Assembly (NCBI GenBank): GCA_000729835.1
Contig: JFHB01000002.1
Span: 1-64,000 of the forward strand
DNA: 64,000 bases
DNA from: Atkinsonella hypoxylon
Lineage: Eukaryota > Ascomycota > Sordariomycetes > Hypocreales > Clavicipitaceae
Direction: 5' to 3'
Below, in pieces: positions 10,025 through 21,613 of the stretch. Under the pieces are notes generated by a model. The model did no database searches, was not told the origin of the DNA, and was given only the letters and a program-made list of their open reading frames with translations. Position 1 is the stretch's first letter. Every line of letters begins with the position of its first letter. The position numbers were made by a program, and so were the translations under genes.

Positions 10025-11141
10025 TTACTGAAGAGTCAACGTCTGCCCCTGACCATCCTGCTCGGCACTCTTCAAGAGTGCCTCCACAAACTCCAAATCC
10101 CCCAGAGCCAGTTGCGGAGACTGCTTCGGATTCGGCTTCCCGTTCACCAAGCCCTCAGCCCACGCCGCGACCTCTTCAGCAACGCCAGAGGACCTAGCAA
10201 AGTCCTTGACAACCCCCTGCTCACCAGACCTCTCGACGACAACCTTGTTGTTCAGTATGTGAACGGTGCCGTGCTCAAACTCCAGCCGGTACTCAAGGGT
10301 CGTATCGAACGCCGTGCCCATAGAGACCTGGAAGCTACCCGACACACCAGATCGCAACTTCACGATGGCGTGCGCAGTATCGATGGGTATCAGGTGCTTG
10401 CTGATTTGGCTCGTAAACGCATGTAACCTCTCAGCCGCACCGTCTCCCTGGAGAAACAGCCGTGCCGCAGCAACAAAATGGACACCGGCATCGAGGACAA
10501 AGCCGCCTTGAAACTCTGGCTTCGTCCTCCAGTACGTGTTGTAGTACTGCCCATCTTCGGCGATGCCCATCAAAGCGAGGATACCAAACTGCTTTACCTT
10601 TCCGAGCTTTTGCGCCTGGTCCTGTGCATATACGAGCTCTGGGCGGAAACGGAAGTTTTCGGCAATTGCAAGCGTTGCTCCGTTCTTGGCCGTGCTTTTC
10701 GAGGCAAACTCAATCAGATTTTGGGCACTGCCGACCGCAGGAGCTATGGGCTTCTCGGCGAGAACATGCTTGCCGGCCGCCAGAGCAGCCTCGATGTACT
10801 CTGGCTGCGAATTGATCGGCAGGGCAATGATGACCGCAGCAATGTCATCTCTCAGAAGCAGGTCATGAAAGGACTTCCCGGGCCCTGAGTCACTGGAGTA
10901 TAGGTCTGCCGTGGCGTTATCAAAGGCTAGTTTGGCAGTTTCCTGGGCGGATTTGAGGGAGCGCGAGAAGATTGCCTTCAGACATAATGCATCACACTTC
11001 AAAACAGCAGGCTGACGGAACTTTGTCAGCAGAGGTTATAGTTGAACGAACGGCGTATTTTACTTGGGACGTCACGCTTACCAGGTGTTCAGTCTTAATG
11101 AAGATGCCGCCGCCGATGAGGGCCACGCCGACCGGAGCCAT
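10025..11141 (-). CDS. Gfo/Idh/MocA-family NAD(P)-dependent oxidoreductase
   Basis: Exons 11141-11082 and 11011-10025 (complement), 348 residues. The intron 11081-11012 (70 nt) has GTAAGC, branch GCTGAC and CAG, phase 0. Exon 1 holds the Rossmann glycine motif GVALIGGGIFIKTEHL. The family signature AGKHVLAEKP follows at about residue 115 with its conserved Glu-Lys-Pro. The C-terminal half (from about 150) is the alpha/beta GFO_IDH_MocA_C-like domain, with DAGVHFVAAARLF giving the Asp/His pair of the active site. Overall layout resembles yeast YMR315W-type soluble NADP oxidoreductases; the true substrate is unknown. There is no signal peptide or peroxisomal tail, so it is probably cytosolic. 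The start at 11141 is fixed by the glycine-rich strand beginning three residues in. Confidence 0.9.
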
Positions 11142-12937
11142 TGCAGATAAGTGATGACGGGATGGCCACAACCGAGTGTTGTTCTTGACCAAATTACGCG
11201 ACACTGTATTCTGCATGAATGTTCTTATCCGGAATCTTATCCTTGACGTAATGGTTATGCTAAGACTGGTTACTACAGTAGTGATTCATTCAACCACCGA
11301 CCCACCATCATGGTGCACATCTGCTGACTTCGGCGAGCAAACGGAGCCGGCTGCAGGTAAGTGCGGGGAACTCTGTGTGGTACAAGTAGGCTATACTAGA
11401 GATTGGATTGATGTGCCTGTTGTCGCAAAAATTGCGACGTGGCCACGCCACAGTACGTGTTCGTTTAGAGCCCCCAGCCATATATACCGTGCGACAGCCT
11501 GCCAGCTCTTCATGGAGACACGTCGCTGCCATGTCAGACGAGATATGTGGTCGACTCGACTCGATCTCGAGACTCGAATTGAAAGGACTTTGGTAGAATA
11601 TTGCCAGTATCGTGTTCTCTTTGCAGGAATCTAAGGCCTCGTAACTTCTTCAATGTTTAAAGGGCGTCATTCTCTCGTTGGCCAATGCTTCGATATGTAG
11701 CCGCTGCTCAGGAGAATCGTCAACGGGATCATGGCGACCATGTTGCCAACAACATAACTGGAACAGACTGTCTGCGGGATGGTGCTAGGTGATTGATCAT
11801 CTATCCATGAATCTTGCTCGCAGCTATCATTTCGGTGGTCGCTTGTTGGCGAGATCGGTGGGCTTTCCGTGGAATTGATTCTTTAATTCATCCACAAAGT
11901 GTTTGAAAAACTTGTGACTCCTTGTGCTCAACTGAGGATCAGCTGATATTTATCAGTATCTTCCATTCATTTATTCCTGTGAATTACGTTCTCGGAGTTT
12001 ATCTACCTGTAGCTTCACCCGGAGCAAGGGGTTCGTGTGGATTGCGACCGTATTTACGTTCGTGTATTGTTCGATGGATGCGACCGACAGCGCGATGAAA
12101 GCCAGGTTGACGAAGAATCTACGATGCAGTTGTTAGCGAGATTTTTCCCCGCCGCATTCGGATGCATAGATTCTAACTGCTGCGATTATCCGATCCTAAA
12201 TTTAGGATTAGCGATGTGCTCACGGGACCGCGTCCAAATGCGAAGCGAAGATCATACCTCGAAGGCATGGACGAGGCGAAGCACCAACAAGAAGGGAGAC
12301 ATGATCGCAAGTTGGGTTGTCAGAATTCTTGCAACAACTCGCAACGAATTGCAGTGATAGGATAGGCACTTTAATGTTGTTCCACAGGCTAGTGCTGGGG
12401 TTGGTACCAAATCGAGGTTCTGGTGCTGGGCGCCTGAGGTGAAAGGAATAAACGACGAGTCGGGAGATTGAAGCCCCGACTTTTGCCACCGCGGCAAGAC
12501 CAGCGCTGTAGTTACCGCCCACGTCAACAGTCAACGCACCAACAACATTGTTCTTGCAACGGTTCGCAGAACACCCTCGGTAAATGTTCAACAGATTCGA
12601 TATGCGTGAATGGGTTTCAGGTCGGGATTTCTCATCCAAGCTGTGCGAGCACCAAAAATAAAAATAAAAATAAAAAACTAGCAATGGGATATTGCGCTGG
12701 AATTGCAAGTATTGAGGAGACACGAATGGGCGACGCTTTGCATTTGAACTACATAACACTAACCATCCTGGACCTTCACATTTTCGACAAATGTCAATTC
12801 ATGACGTAATTATCTAACTACAGTCGATTGTGCTTTTGCTTATTCAGATTGGGTATGATCTCCCCGGCTTTCGTAATATCATCCCGTTATGCGGCTTTCT
12901 AATTCCCCCCGGGTTTCTCCCAATGTACCATCAATCT
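11142..12937. other. Intergenic, no supported gene
   Basis: 1.8 kb between the oxidoreductase start and the DUF1993 stop. Frames of 152 (11176-11634, +) and 179 codons (12220-12759, -) are open but lack domains and look like non-coding DNA. An A-rich AAAAAT microsatellite lies at 12654-12678. The upstream part serves as the oxidoreductase promoter. Confidence 0.45.
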
Positions 12938-13456
12938 TTAATTGCTAATGTGCTTGCTAATAAAGGGAGAGAGAAAATCCATCTTGCCCAATGGAACTCC
13001 TTCCTTGCGCAAAATATTGTAGGCGGTACTAATGTGGAAGAACAAATTTGGAAGAATGTATCCAGTCAAATAGTTGCGAGTGAGCAACTGGACCTCCTTG
13101 TTAGGACCCATGCCAATTGTAATAGTCTCATCAAGGCGTTTGTTGATTGTGTCCTTGTCGGCTTTGGCCAAAACGTTCTGGGCCTGTTGGATGCGCTGGA
13201 AAAATTCGTCAAACGTCTTCAGGTTGTTCTCCAGAGAGGGGGGTTCGGTGCCAGACGTGCGGGCCAAGAGCTTGTGAATTAGCTCTGTAGTGCAATGGAC
13301 TTGGAAAGAAAGAGGCCACATGTCCTCGTATATGCGAGCCTCGGGAAGAGAAGCGGCATTCGGGGCTTCAGAACCCTTCTTGAGGATGGATTGGAGGGCA
13401 TCAAGGGCATCCTTGGCAATAGGGATAGAGGCGTCGTAGAAGCTGTAAGTAGACAT
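12938..13456 (-). CDS. DUF1993 family protein
   Basis: Single exon, 172 residues, matching the usual length of the DUF1993 family. The start at 13456 (MSTYSFYDASIPIAKDALDA) is chosen because the conserved N-terminal helix begins there. An in-frame ATG at 13546 would prepend 30 unrelated residues. Visible family features are LQSILKKG, the central EDMWPLSFQVH segment, a FFQRIQQAQNVL helix, a KEVQLLTRNYLTGYILPNLFFH-like region with its conserved His, and the C-terminal GVPLGKMDFLSPF motif. DUF1993 proteins are all-alpha and related to DinB-like four-helix bundles; biochemical function is not established. Expected to be cytosolic. Confidence 0.92.
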   Translation of the reverse strand: MSTYSFYDASIPIAKDALDALQSILKKGSEAPNAASLPEARIYEDMWPLSFQVHCTTELIHKLLARTSGTEPPSLENNLKTFDEFFQRIQQAQNVLAKADKDTINKRLDETITIGMGPNKEVQLLTRNYLTGYILPNLFFHISTAYNILRKEGVPLGKMDFLSPFISKHISN

Positions 13457-14562
13457 GGTGGTGATAATTTTTTGATGAGAAAGTGAGGGTTGTGCAGATG
13501 GGCGGATGGTTATGAGCTGAGGAACTGGATTGCGTGCTGTTGACAAGACCTAAAATCTGAAATCTAAAGAAGGGTGGCAAGCGCCATTTATATAAAGCCA
13601 AAGACCAGCGAGATGCTAATTCCCCTCTCGATTTGTAGCTTCCCGCTTGTGAGGCATCTTGCCATGCTGCATTGCTGACGGTGGATATTGACGGTGGATA
13701 TTGATAGCTAGGCACGGTCGTTCCTGCCCCCCCTCTTCTACTCCGCAAACCGTCCCTTCCCCTCCACCCACCCTGCCTTGATGTAACTATTTGTCATCCA
13801 GCTTCTTTTATCTTACTAATCTTACTAGTGCATCTTACTAGTGCATCTACACACGGCTCAACCTTGACCGGACTTAAGCTCAGCCTTTGACCGGATTCCA
13901 CACACATCAGGCGCTTACAAATTAGAAACTCGTCGAACCCTACAGCTTCTGATTCTATTCGACGGCAAGCTTCCCTAGTCTCCCGATGTGGAGTTTCAGA
14001 CGGACCTCCGAACAGGGATCTAGCAATAATGCACTCGAGGAGCCTCTCACCGCTCATCAATTAACATGATGATTTACAGACTGGGACAGGATTTCTGATT
14101 TCTGCCTTCTAGGCTTGCCAGCTAAATAATTCTCATATAATCTGGCATTATGGATTTAATCACGAAAAGATGACTGGCATACGGAATAAATGCCGTGAGC
14201 TCTGCCTAGGCTTTGCGGCTCGTTGTGCAAGTCCCACACCTGGCCTCGAGATTCATCGGCCATATGGCCCTCATATTCGCTCTATGAACTAAAGTGACAT
14301 ATATTGCGCTAACTTGAAAGGCTTTGGAGTGTCACGCTTATTCCCCCAAAAATCATAGTGCTGACAAGGGCGAAACGAACAGAGTGTCAGCATAGGGTTG
14401 TAATCTCAGTCCTAGTCGGCTATCGAACAGAAGACGATGTGAATTATAACAGGCGGAAAGCAACGGCAATAGTTATCAAGTGACCAATTTCGTGTTTAGT
14501 CTTGGCTTGTGCACCATTGGCCCGTCCAACCTTGGATGCAGCTGAAGAAAAGAAGGATGCAG
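13457..14562. other. Intergenic with two exact 13-bp tandem duplications
   Basis: 1.1 kb upstream of DUF1993 and downstream of the DUF1479 gene; no gene seen. It contains head-to-tail exact duplications GACGGTGGATATT x2 at 13677-13702 and TCTTACTAGTGCA x2 at 13820-13845. Confidence 0.6.
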
Positions 14563-16205
14563 CTAGAATCCCAATGCTGCATTTGCCCGGCCAACCACCT
14601 CTCTCTCTCCAGGTAGAGGGCTTTCTCGCAACTGGATTCTTTCGAGGCCAAATGCCTGTCGCCCAACTTCATTAGTCCATTCCCGCAACATGTCTTCGGT
14701 CGGTCGGTCGACGTGCCGGGACTCGCCCTCGCCCCCGGGAAAGTCGGGTCCTGGTGTGCCTCGCCGAAACGCCTCCCTCTGACGAGCAAGATATGTCGCA
14801 TTGATGTCGGTAACAGGGCACACGGGCATGTACAACACGCTAGAATCCCCTAGCCCTTGGTGGACCTTGTCAACCGAATGGATGGCTGTCAACGGCGGGA
14901 CATCATGTCAGAAAGAATTGACACGGATGCTGTTTTCATTATACGGCAGAGTCTGAGGGGAGGCCAAAACTTACTATCGCAGTGCCAGGCAACAAAATCG
15001 CCCGGTGCAATCTTGGGCACATGAACCATCGTCTTCTCGAGCTCGAGATGAGGATGCAACTCATCTGTGAGCTCCTGTCCATGGCCTGGGGAAGCACCTT
15101 GCAACTCGCTCGTCATATCTGCCTCCCCAGTGAATCTCCAATTACTCTCGTCAAGATATCCATGGTCTTTCCGCTCGCTTATGGCAGTGAAGAACGGGCG
15201 CAGCAAAACATAAGCCGTCGTCAGGCGCATCAAGGGGTTCACGAGCAAAGTTCCTTCGCGAGGCCCAGAATGGCTCATGCTCATCCAGCCCTGCCACATC
15301 CTGAACATGGAGCAGGCACCTAAGCCGTCGTACAAGTTGTTCACTGCATCTACTCGACCGCTGGCATCCCAGGGATCGTATTTCTCCCACCTCCCCTCCA
15401 GAATCTCATCATATACGTTGCCCTTGCCGTACCCGTTGCGCTCCCATCTCTCCACACTGCCACCATCGATATGCGGTCCCAAGGCGAATAGAGCATCACC
15501 AGGCTGTCGAATTCGCAGTCGATCAGCGTACATGAGCGGGTTTTGAAGAGAGATTTGCGCGTCCTGTGATGAAGTATGCCACAGAAGCGACATGAGACGA
15601 TGTTGCACTCGAAGCAGGGAAGGATGAGAACGAGCCTTGAGCTGAGGTGCGGACCAGTATAGCTCGTACACCTGCGGTTTGTCGGCTGGGAACGCTGCGC
15701 ATGATGTTCAGCAATTCTGCCTGCTTCCCAGAACTGGTGCTGATCTGCATTACCATCATTCCAACTCACCTCTTGTCCAAGGATTCTTCTTCACATACTC
15801 CTCCACCTCCCCCTTGTACGATCTTGCCTCCGCTTCTGGCACGACGCCTCTGACCACGATCGCACCACGTTTCCTGACTTCATCTTTTGCCGCAACGCAT
15901 CCGGCATCCAAGTCTGCATAGTCTACCTGCGGAATGATATCCGAACCCTTTGCCGCGACGACCTCATTCTCTCTCCTCAACTGCCGCAACAATCTTGTCC
16001 AGCTGTCCACAATCTGCTTCTCACGACCACGAACCAAGTCGCACTTTAGCTGCCTGAAGCGGTCTGACAGGGCTTCTCTCTTGGCTCCAGAGAGAGAAAC
16101 GAATGCGTCAGAGATGTCGCCTTCTTTCTTGGCGGCAGCGGCCGTAGACGCGGCTCTCCTAAGGGTTTGCGCCTGGGATATCTTGGCCAGATATGGTCGC
16201 AGCAT
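14563..16205 (-). CDS. DUF1479 (YbiU-like) putative Fe(II)/2OG-type oxygenase
   Basis: Exons 16205-15770, 15694-14975 and 14885-14563 (complement), about 492 residues. Introns 15769-15695 (GTGAGT, phase 1) and 14974-14886 (GTAAGT, phase 1) rejoin conserved family text across both junctions (NPWTR-A-FPADKPQVYELYWS and WHCD-T-IHSVDKVHQG). The N-terminus (LRPYLAKISQAQTLRRAAS) is basic, Ser/Ala-rich and acid-free, like a mitochondrial presequence; an ATG eight codons upstream (16229) is also possible. The central GPHIDGGSVERW gives an H-x-D pair and GDFVAWHCD gives a distal His, consistent with a double-stranded beta-helix iron site. The family's substrate is unknown. The YLARQREAFRRGTPGPDFP tail is typical of the family. 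Confidence 0.9.
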
Positions 16206-17228
16206 GATGCCCTTTAGTACGTGATTCATCAGGAATAGCAGCAATGCCAATAAAATGAGATGAAGCCGATTTAGAACTGTGCATCGGTTATCAGAAACCC
16301 TGTCTACTGGGACAACTCCTGGGCAAAAGTGTAAATAACGCGGTATTTCCCGTTTCGGGACGTCCGCAATCACAAGCCATCATCTCATCATCATCCTGCC
16401 ACCAGCGGTAGCACAACATCTATCTCTGCAACACTACCCAATTACCTCGTTCGGGCATTCAAAAAAGAGCGCTACGAACTCTTCCACCTACTTTAACTTG
16501 AGCGTAGTGCTCCCGAAATCACCCTTCCCATAAACGAAACGAACCCAGATCACTGTAAACCTCAAAAATGCCTCAAAATACCATCGTAGTAGCTCGCCAA
16601 GCTCAGACTATTTCCCGTCCACGCAGCCCTCAGACGCCGAGCTCAAAGCCGGCCTCTGCAAGCGCATCCGTAGCAAGCCTGCGTAAAGCCTGCGCCGTCC
16701 CAAGCAGATCCTCGCCTGCCCCAAGTATGTCGTGGGCTTCCACGGCACATCGAGCACATAAGTAAGACGCATGTCGGACTCCATGACTGGTTCTGATCTG
16801 GACCAGGAGTAACGGGCATCTGACTCATGATATTGAGTTATAACACTGTCAGTGACGCCCGAATGCCCCTGTACCAAAACTCTTTTCACGAGACCTTGTG
16901 CCCAACGATCAAGGCTCTACTCTCTCTCCCTTTCACCCCCAAGCACGCACAAGTTGTACCGTCAATATGCAATTCAATTCACCAACATGATGCGACTCTC
17001 GGCACTAACCTTCAAGGCTTCCTACCTGCAATAAAATACTGCTTCAATCACTCAGACCGCTGCGAATTCAAGCCAGCACATTCTACTATACACTAACGAG
17101 ATGAACCCAGTCAACATCTTGACTGGTTCTCTGCCGCTGACGCTTGGAAATATGCTTTGCTTCGTAGGGGCATTTCATCTTGAAGTGATTGATCACATGT
17201 TCCATTGCGGATGAAACAGGCGACACAA
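16206..17228. other. Intergenic with a possible coding relic at about 16568-16745
   Basis: 1.0 kb between the DUF1479 promoter and the ApsB/Mto1 stop. Most of it shows nothing. In one + frame near 16570-16745 there is an unexpectedly protein-like reading (Tyr-Phe-Pro-Ser..., DAELKAGLCKRIRSKPA, stop, PKQILACPKYVVGFHGTSS) ending at a GTAAG donor. It contains one in-frame stop and no plausible start, so I treat it as a possible relic rather than a gene. Confidence 0.35.
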
Positions 17229-20200
17229 CTACTCGGTGTCTCTGTGTGTCCTCCTCATTCTATCTCTCAGATCTCTATTCTCCAACTCGAGACCTCCAAG
17301 CCGTTGCCGCGCAACTTGTCGGTCTTGGTTACGGCCCTCGCGTTCCATTTTTAGCTTATACTCCAGGTCGCGAAGACGTAAGAGCCACCGGTTGTCATTG
17401 TTGCTGGAATTACTACTCTCATTGTTGGGCAAAGCCAACTCCATGCCAGTAAAGTTCCCTGATGAGGGCCGTGGTATACCGGATGCGTTGCCTCGTGAGG
17501 GGGTTCCCGACCGGCTGCTCCTACCCTGACCCAAGTGGGGAGCTTGACTCTTATTACGATCTCCTGGTCCACGAGGGATGCCGGGCGATGGGGAACCTCC
17601 GCTAGAGGCGCCCCGGCTCAGCGGCAAGGTGTGCTCAGAAGTGGATTGTGCCGCCCGACTACGAACATCGTTAGCGGTTCGCAGGGTTGCATTCTCCACC
17701 TTCAGTTGCCGGTATGCATCTTCGAGTCGAAGCATGCGATTGTGTAGCATGTCCTGTGGCGCCAGTGTGCCTGCGGCCACCGAGTTGCGGAACATGGTCT
17801 CTAGGCGGTCGAGTCTCTTTGTCCGCACTTCCAGGTTGTTTTCGAGCGTCTGATATTCCTTGTGCAAGTCACGCTCCACCGAGTGAATTTTGGTGTATAA
17901 GGTCTGAAACATCGTCTCAATTGTCTTGACAGCAGCGAAGAGGTTCTTTGAAAAGCCCGGCAACCGACTTGCAATGACCTCGACAGACGGAACCACTTGT
18001 CGATCGACAAGCGCGTTGTTGTTGAGCCATTCACGGCCACAAAGAATACTGAGCCTTTGCCACAGCTTCAGGAGAAGTTCATTCCTCTCAGTCAGCTGCT
18101 CCCGCGCCGTCTGTTCGAGCTGCGCCAGCTTTCTCCGGTCTTGCCCTCTTGTGCTCTCCAGCTCCGCAATTCGAACGTCTTGGGTGCTGGCTGTTTGCGT
18201 GAGATGCTGGTGAGTTCTTTGGAACGTGTCGAACTGGGCCTTTGTATTTCGGTGTGCAAGGCGTTCTTTCTCCAGAAGCTCAGTGACCTTGCGGCTTTCG
18301 AGGCCGTGGGATTCCAGCAGCGCGTCCTTCTGCTTAATGATGCGTTCTTTCTCGGCCAGGGATGCCTTACAAGTGTCGAGCTCACGCACTGTATTCTCCA
18401 GTTCGCGTTGCATCTTAGCAATGGACTAGCGAGAAGAACACTGTTGTTAGCCACAAACCATGAAAACAAAAGATAGAATCAAATTCTACACACCTTGAGA
18501 AGTGAGGAGCGTGTGCCATTCAGATCACCCAGAGCCTCTCGAAGATTATTCTCGAGCTCAATCAGTCTCTCTTTCCACTCCGTAGCCTCGACTTCCCGAG
18601 AAGACAGGCTCTTACGCAGTCTTCTTACTTCATCCTTGGCACTTGTGGCTTCACGATTTAGTTCGTTAACAACCTGCTGAACTTCCTCCTTCTCCTTATC
18701 TGCAACAATTTCCCGCTGCACACGCTCTTGCTGTAGTCGATTATCCAGTTCCCTGACACGCTCCTTTTCTTCTCGGAGATTCTGTTCCGCATTTGCAATG
18801 GCAGCCTCCAGATCTCCGATGCGGATCTTGTCAGCTTCTTGTTCTTCCCTCAAGAAGGCAATCTCTCCTTGAGACGATTCTTGCTGTATAGAGAATCGCT
18901 GGTTCTTCTCGTTTGCTTCCATGAGCTTCTGTTCCAGATCCTCAAGTTCCTTGTTGGATGAATTCAGTTCTTCTTCTACCTGCTTGATGCGACGCAGCTT
19001 GCCATCTTGCTCATCTTCGAGGCGCACAAGAGCCTCGCTCATCTTACGCATCTCTTCCTGCAAGGCGTCAAAGTTTTCTGAGCGATCCCTCAAATCCGCC
19101 TGCATGCGTTGAATTTCTTCGTTACGAAGGTCAGCTTCGGCCTCAAGCGCATCAATCTCATCCTGCGCTTCACGGCGCAACGCTTCGAATTCGTTCTCCA
19201 TATCACCCTGTTCTCGGATGGCTTCGTCACGCTCGGCCTGAAGTGCAACAAGATCGTTCATGGCCGTGTCAAGGTCTTCCTGGACTGCCAAGGCGTTCTC
19301 CTCAGCTTGTCGTTTGCCCTCAACTGCCACCTCAAAATCCTCCATACAAGACTCAAGTTCTCTTTGGAGTTCTTGGTTCTGTAGCTTGACTTCGCTGAAT
19401 TTGTCTCTCATTTCTGCCAGCTTGTTCTCGAGCTCCTCACGTTCAGCCTCTTCCTCAGCTAGTGTTCGCCCCGTTCGTCCACTGCCGCGGGAGTGAGACC
19501 TTTCATGGCCACCAGCACGGGACGCTGAGCGCTCAAATATGCTGTCTGTGGTGGAAGGTGCGGGACCGCCGCGTCGCTGAGACATCTTGAGGTCTTCAAT
19601 CTCTTGGTAGAGTCTTTCTTTTTCACGATTTCTCGAGGTAAGCATGGATGTCTGCGCGCCAACCTCTCGTCTCAGTTCGGCATTCTCGTGACGGAGTTGC
19701 TCACTCTCCTGGCGCAATTGATCAACGAGAGTGCTAGCAACGCTAAAATTGGCATTCGAATGCTCGGCATCGCCTGACAAGCCAGACATGGGGCGACTGA
19801 GCGTGAAAGAGCCTTCTCGTCCCTTCTTGGAAATATTGTAAATGTTGGTGGTGTGCTGCAGACTGCTCTGGCCAGAAAATTCCTTTTTGAGTTTGAATAA
19901 CTCGTCTCGTAGCCTTCGATTGTCTTCATCAGCTTGCTCGCGGCGGGCTGTTTCTTGCTCGAGCAGGTCTTTCCAGACCTCGGATTCCTCTTGCTGCCCC
20001 AGGCTATCTCCAGTACGCTCACTCAATGTTTTGACAATTTCAGCCAGGCGTCTCTTTTCTGATTCACGGTTCAAACTCTTGCTTCGCAGTTTTTCAATCT
20101 CACTCGCGTATTCTTCTACCCTTTCACGCAGGAAAATGAGTTCTTGTTCTCTTTCGTAAGCTTCCTCGTCGGACATTTTTACCGTATGCTCGTTTGAGGA

Positions 20201-21613
20201 GCTGGTTCCAGGACGTTGTTCGTCATCCCTTGCTTGCTTCTCAAGCTCCTTCACTCGTTTCCTGAGCACTTTGTTGTCGCGTTGCAGGACTGCCAAACTA
20301 GTCTTGAGCTCAACATTCTCGGATATCATCTCCTTGATGCCCTCTTCAGACAATTTGTCTAAACGGTCACTAAGAAACATGACCTTCAACTTGAGGTCGA
20401 AATTCTCCTTTGACAGTCGCTCAATCGTGCTGCTTTGTTCTTTGAGTGTTAGGTTTTTTCCAGGCTTTGTCACCGTTCCCGTGCCGGCGCCTATAGTGTG
20501 GTGAGAAGGTTGACGTGGCGTTTGCAGTCCATTCCTAAACCTGTACTCCTTCGCCAACGATTCAGGGACCTGCACATTTTTGACATGTTGAGCTAGAACT
20601 GTGTCTGTCGGTGCAGTGACCTTCAAGCTTTCTCGTGACGCTTTCGGCGTTTTCATGGGATCATTATGGCTAGATGGCACAGGACTAGATAATTCCGGCA
20701 ACGGTTCCAGGGGATGGCTCGAAATCTCGTTATAATCCTCGGCCCCAAATCCTGACACCATGCTACCGATGCTGATTGACCGCTTGAACGGATTGCTTGT
20801 AGATCTCGGTATCGCCAGCGCAGGTACGGTACCTCCAGTTTGCAAAGCATAGTCAACCCCCAGGCCAATTGTTGTCTCGCTACCATCTTGTGATTCGGGG
20901 TTAGTGATGAATGATGAGGTTGAGGATCGTTGGCTACCTATTCGACTTCGAAGATATTTTGACCTCTTGCCAATTCGCAAAGAGCCACCAGGTGTGCTTC
21001 CAGCATCGAGTCGGTCCGACGTGTTTTGCGACTGCAAAAAAGGGATGTCTGCGCTGGAGTGGAAGGCGTGATCAACATCGTTGGTAAAATCAGAGTCATC
21101 GGCCGCGGCTGTGTAAGCATCATCGCCTCCTGTGGTACTAGCCATGCTGACGGCTCTTGATATAGTTCGTGCAGCAGCGGCAACAGTAGGCGACGAGTCA
21201 AAATTCTCCAGGCTCGACGTCGTGTCCGGGTTGTTAGCTGTATGATTAGCTCCCGCCTGCTGCGAGGTTTGCCCATGGGCTTGACCTGAGGTGTTTGTAG
21301 AGTCATCGGCTATGCTATTTTCTTGAGTTGATCTCGTGGGAATGGGGGAAAGTGCTGGTAGGAAGCTAGATTCGACGTCCTTTAGATGCTCACGGACTGC
21401 TTCCTCCGTGATGGTCTCATCGTGGGCCCTGCTGTTATCGATGGTCGCGGCTTCGATGTAGCTGCTCTCCATTGCGAAAGGGCCAATGGTGCTCCCAGAA
21501 GTGGTCGGTTCTCCCATGGGTGGAAGCAATTTCAATATGGAGTCGTCTGGCTGCGCATTTGACGTCTCGTCGGCGCCAGCTAGCGCATCGTGGGTATCTT
21601 CCAGCTTGGCCAT
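17229..21613 (-). CDS. apsB: ApsB/Mto1-like microtubule-organising centre protein
   Basis: Exons 21613-18494 and 18425-17229 (complement), about 1438 residues. The intron 18493-18426 (68 nt) has GTGTGT, branch GCTAAC and TAG, phase 0, rejoining SLLK-SIAKMQREL. An ATG two codons upstream (21619) is equivalent. The first 370 residues are Ser/Thr-rich and disordered. At about 385-460 is the centrosomin N-terminal motif (Cnn_1N/CM1: LKEQSSTIERLSKENFDLKL, then MFLSDRLDKL), which recruits and activates gamma-tubulin complexes. Long coiled coils follow to about 1250. A Ser/Gly/Pro linker then leads to the C-terminal Mto2-binding motif (RWLLRLRDLEYKLKMEREGR) at about 1385-1430. CM1 plus Mto2-binding ends define the Mto1/ApsB group, which acts at spindle pole bodies and septal MTOCs and controls nuclear distribution. 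Family confidence is high; the symbol follows the Aspergillus gene. Confidence 0.93.

Noticed and set aside
11176..11634. 152-codon rightward frame beside the oxidoreductase promoter
   Set aside because: No domain, ordinary non-coding composition, and it overlaps the probable promoter of the divergent gene.
12220..12759. 179-codon leftward frame
   Set aside because: Includes a Phe/Tyr run translated from an AT microsatellite and competes with frames on the other strand; no family resemblance.
13457..13546. 30-residue N-terminal extension of the DUF1993 protein
   Set aside because: The family begins at the internal MSTYSFYDAS; the extension is Ser/Pro/Thr-rich leader-like sequence.
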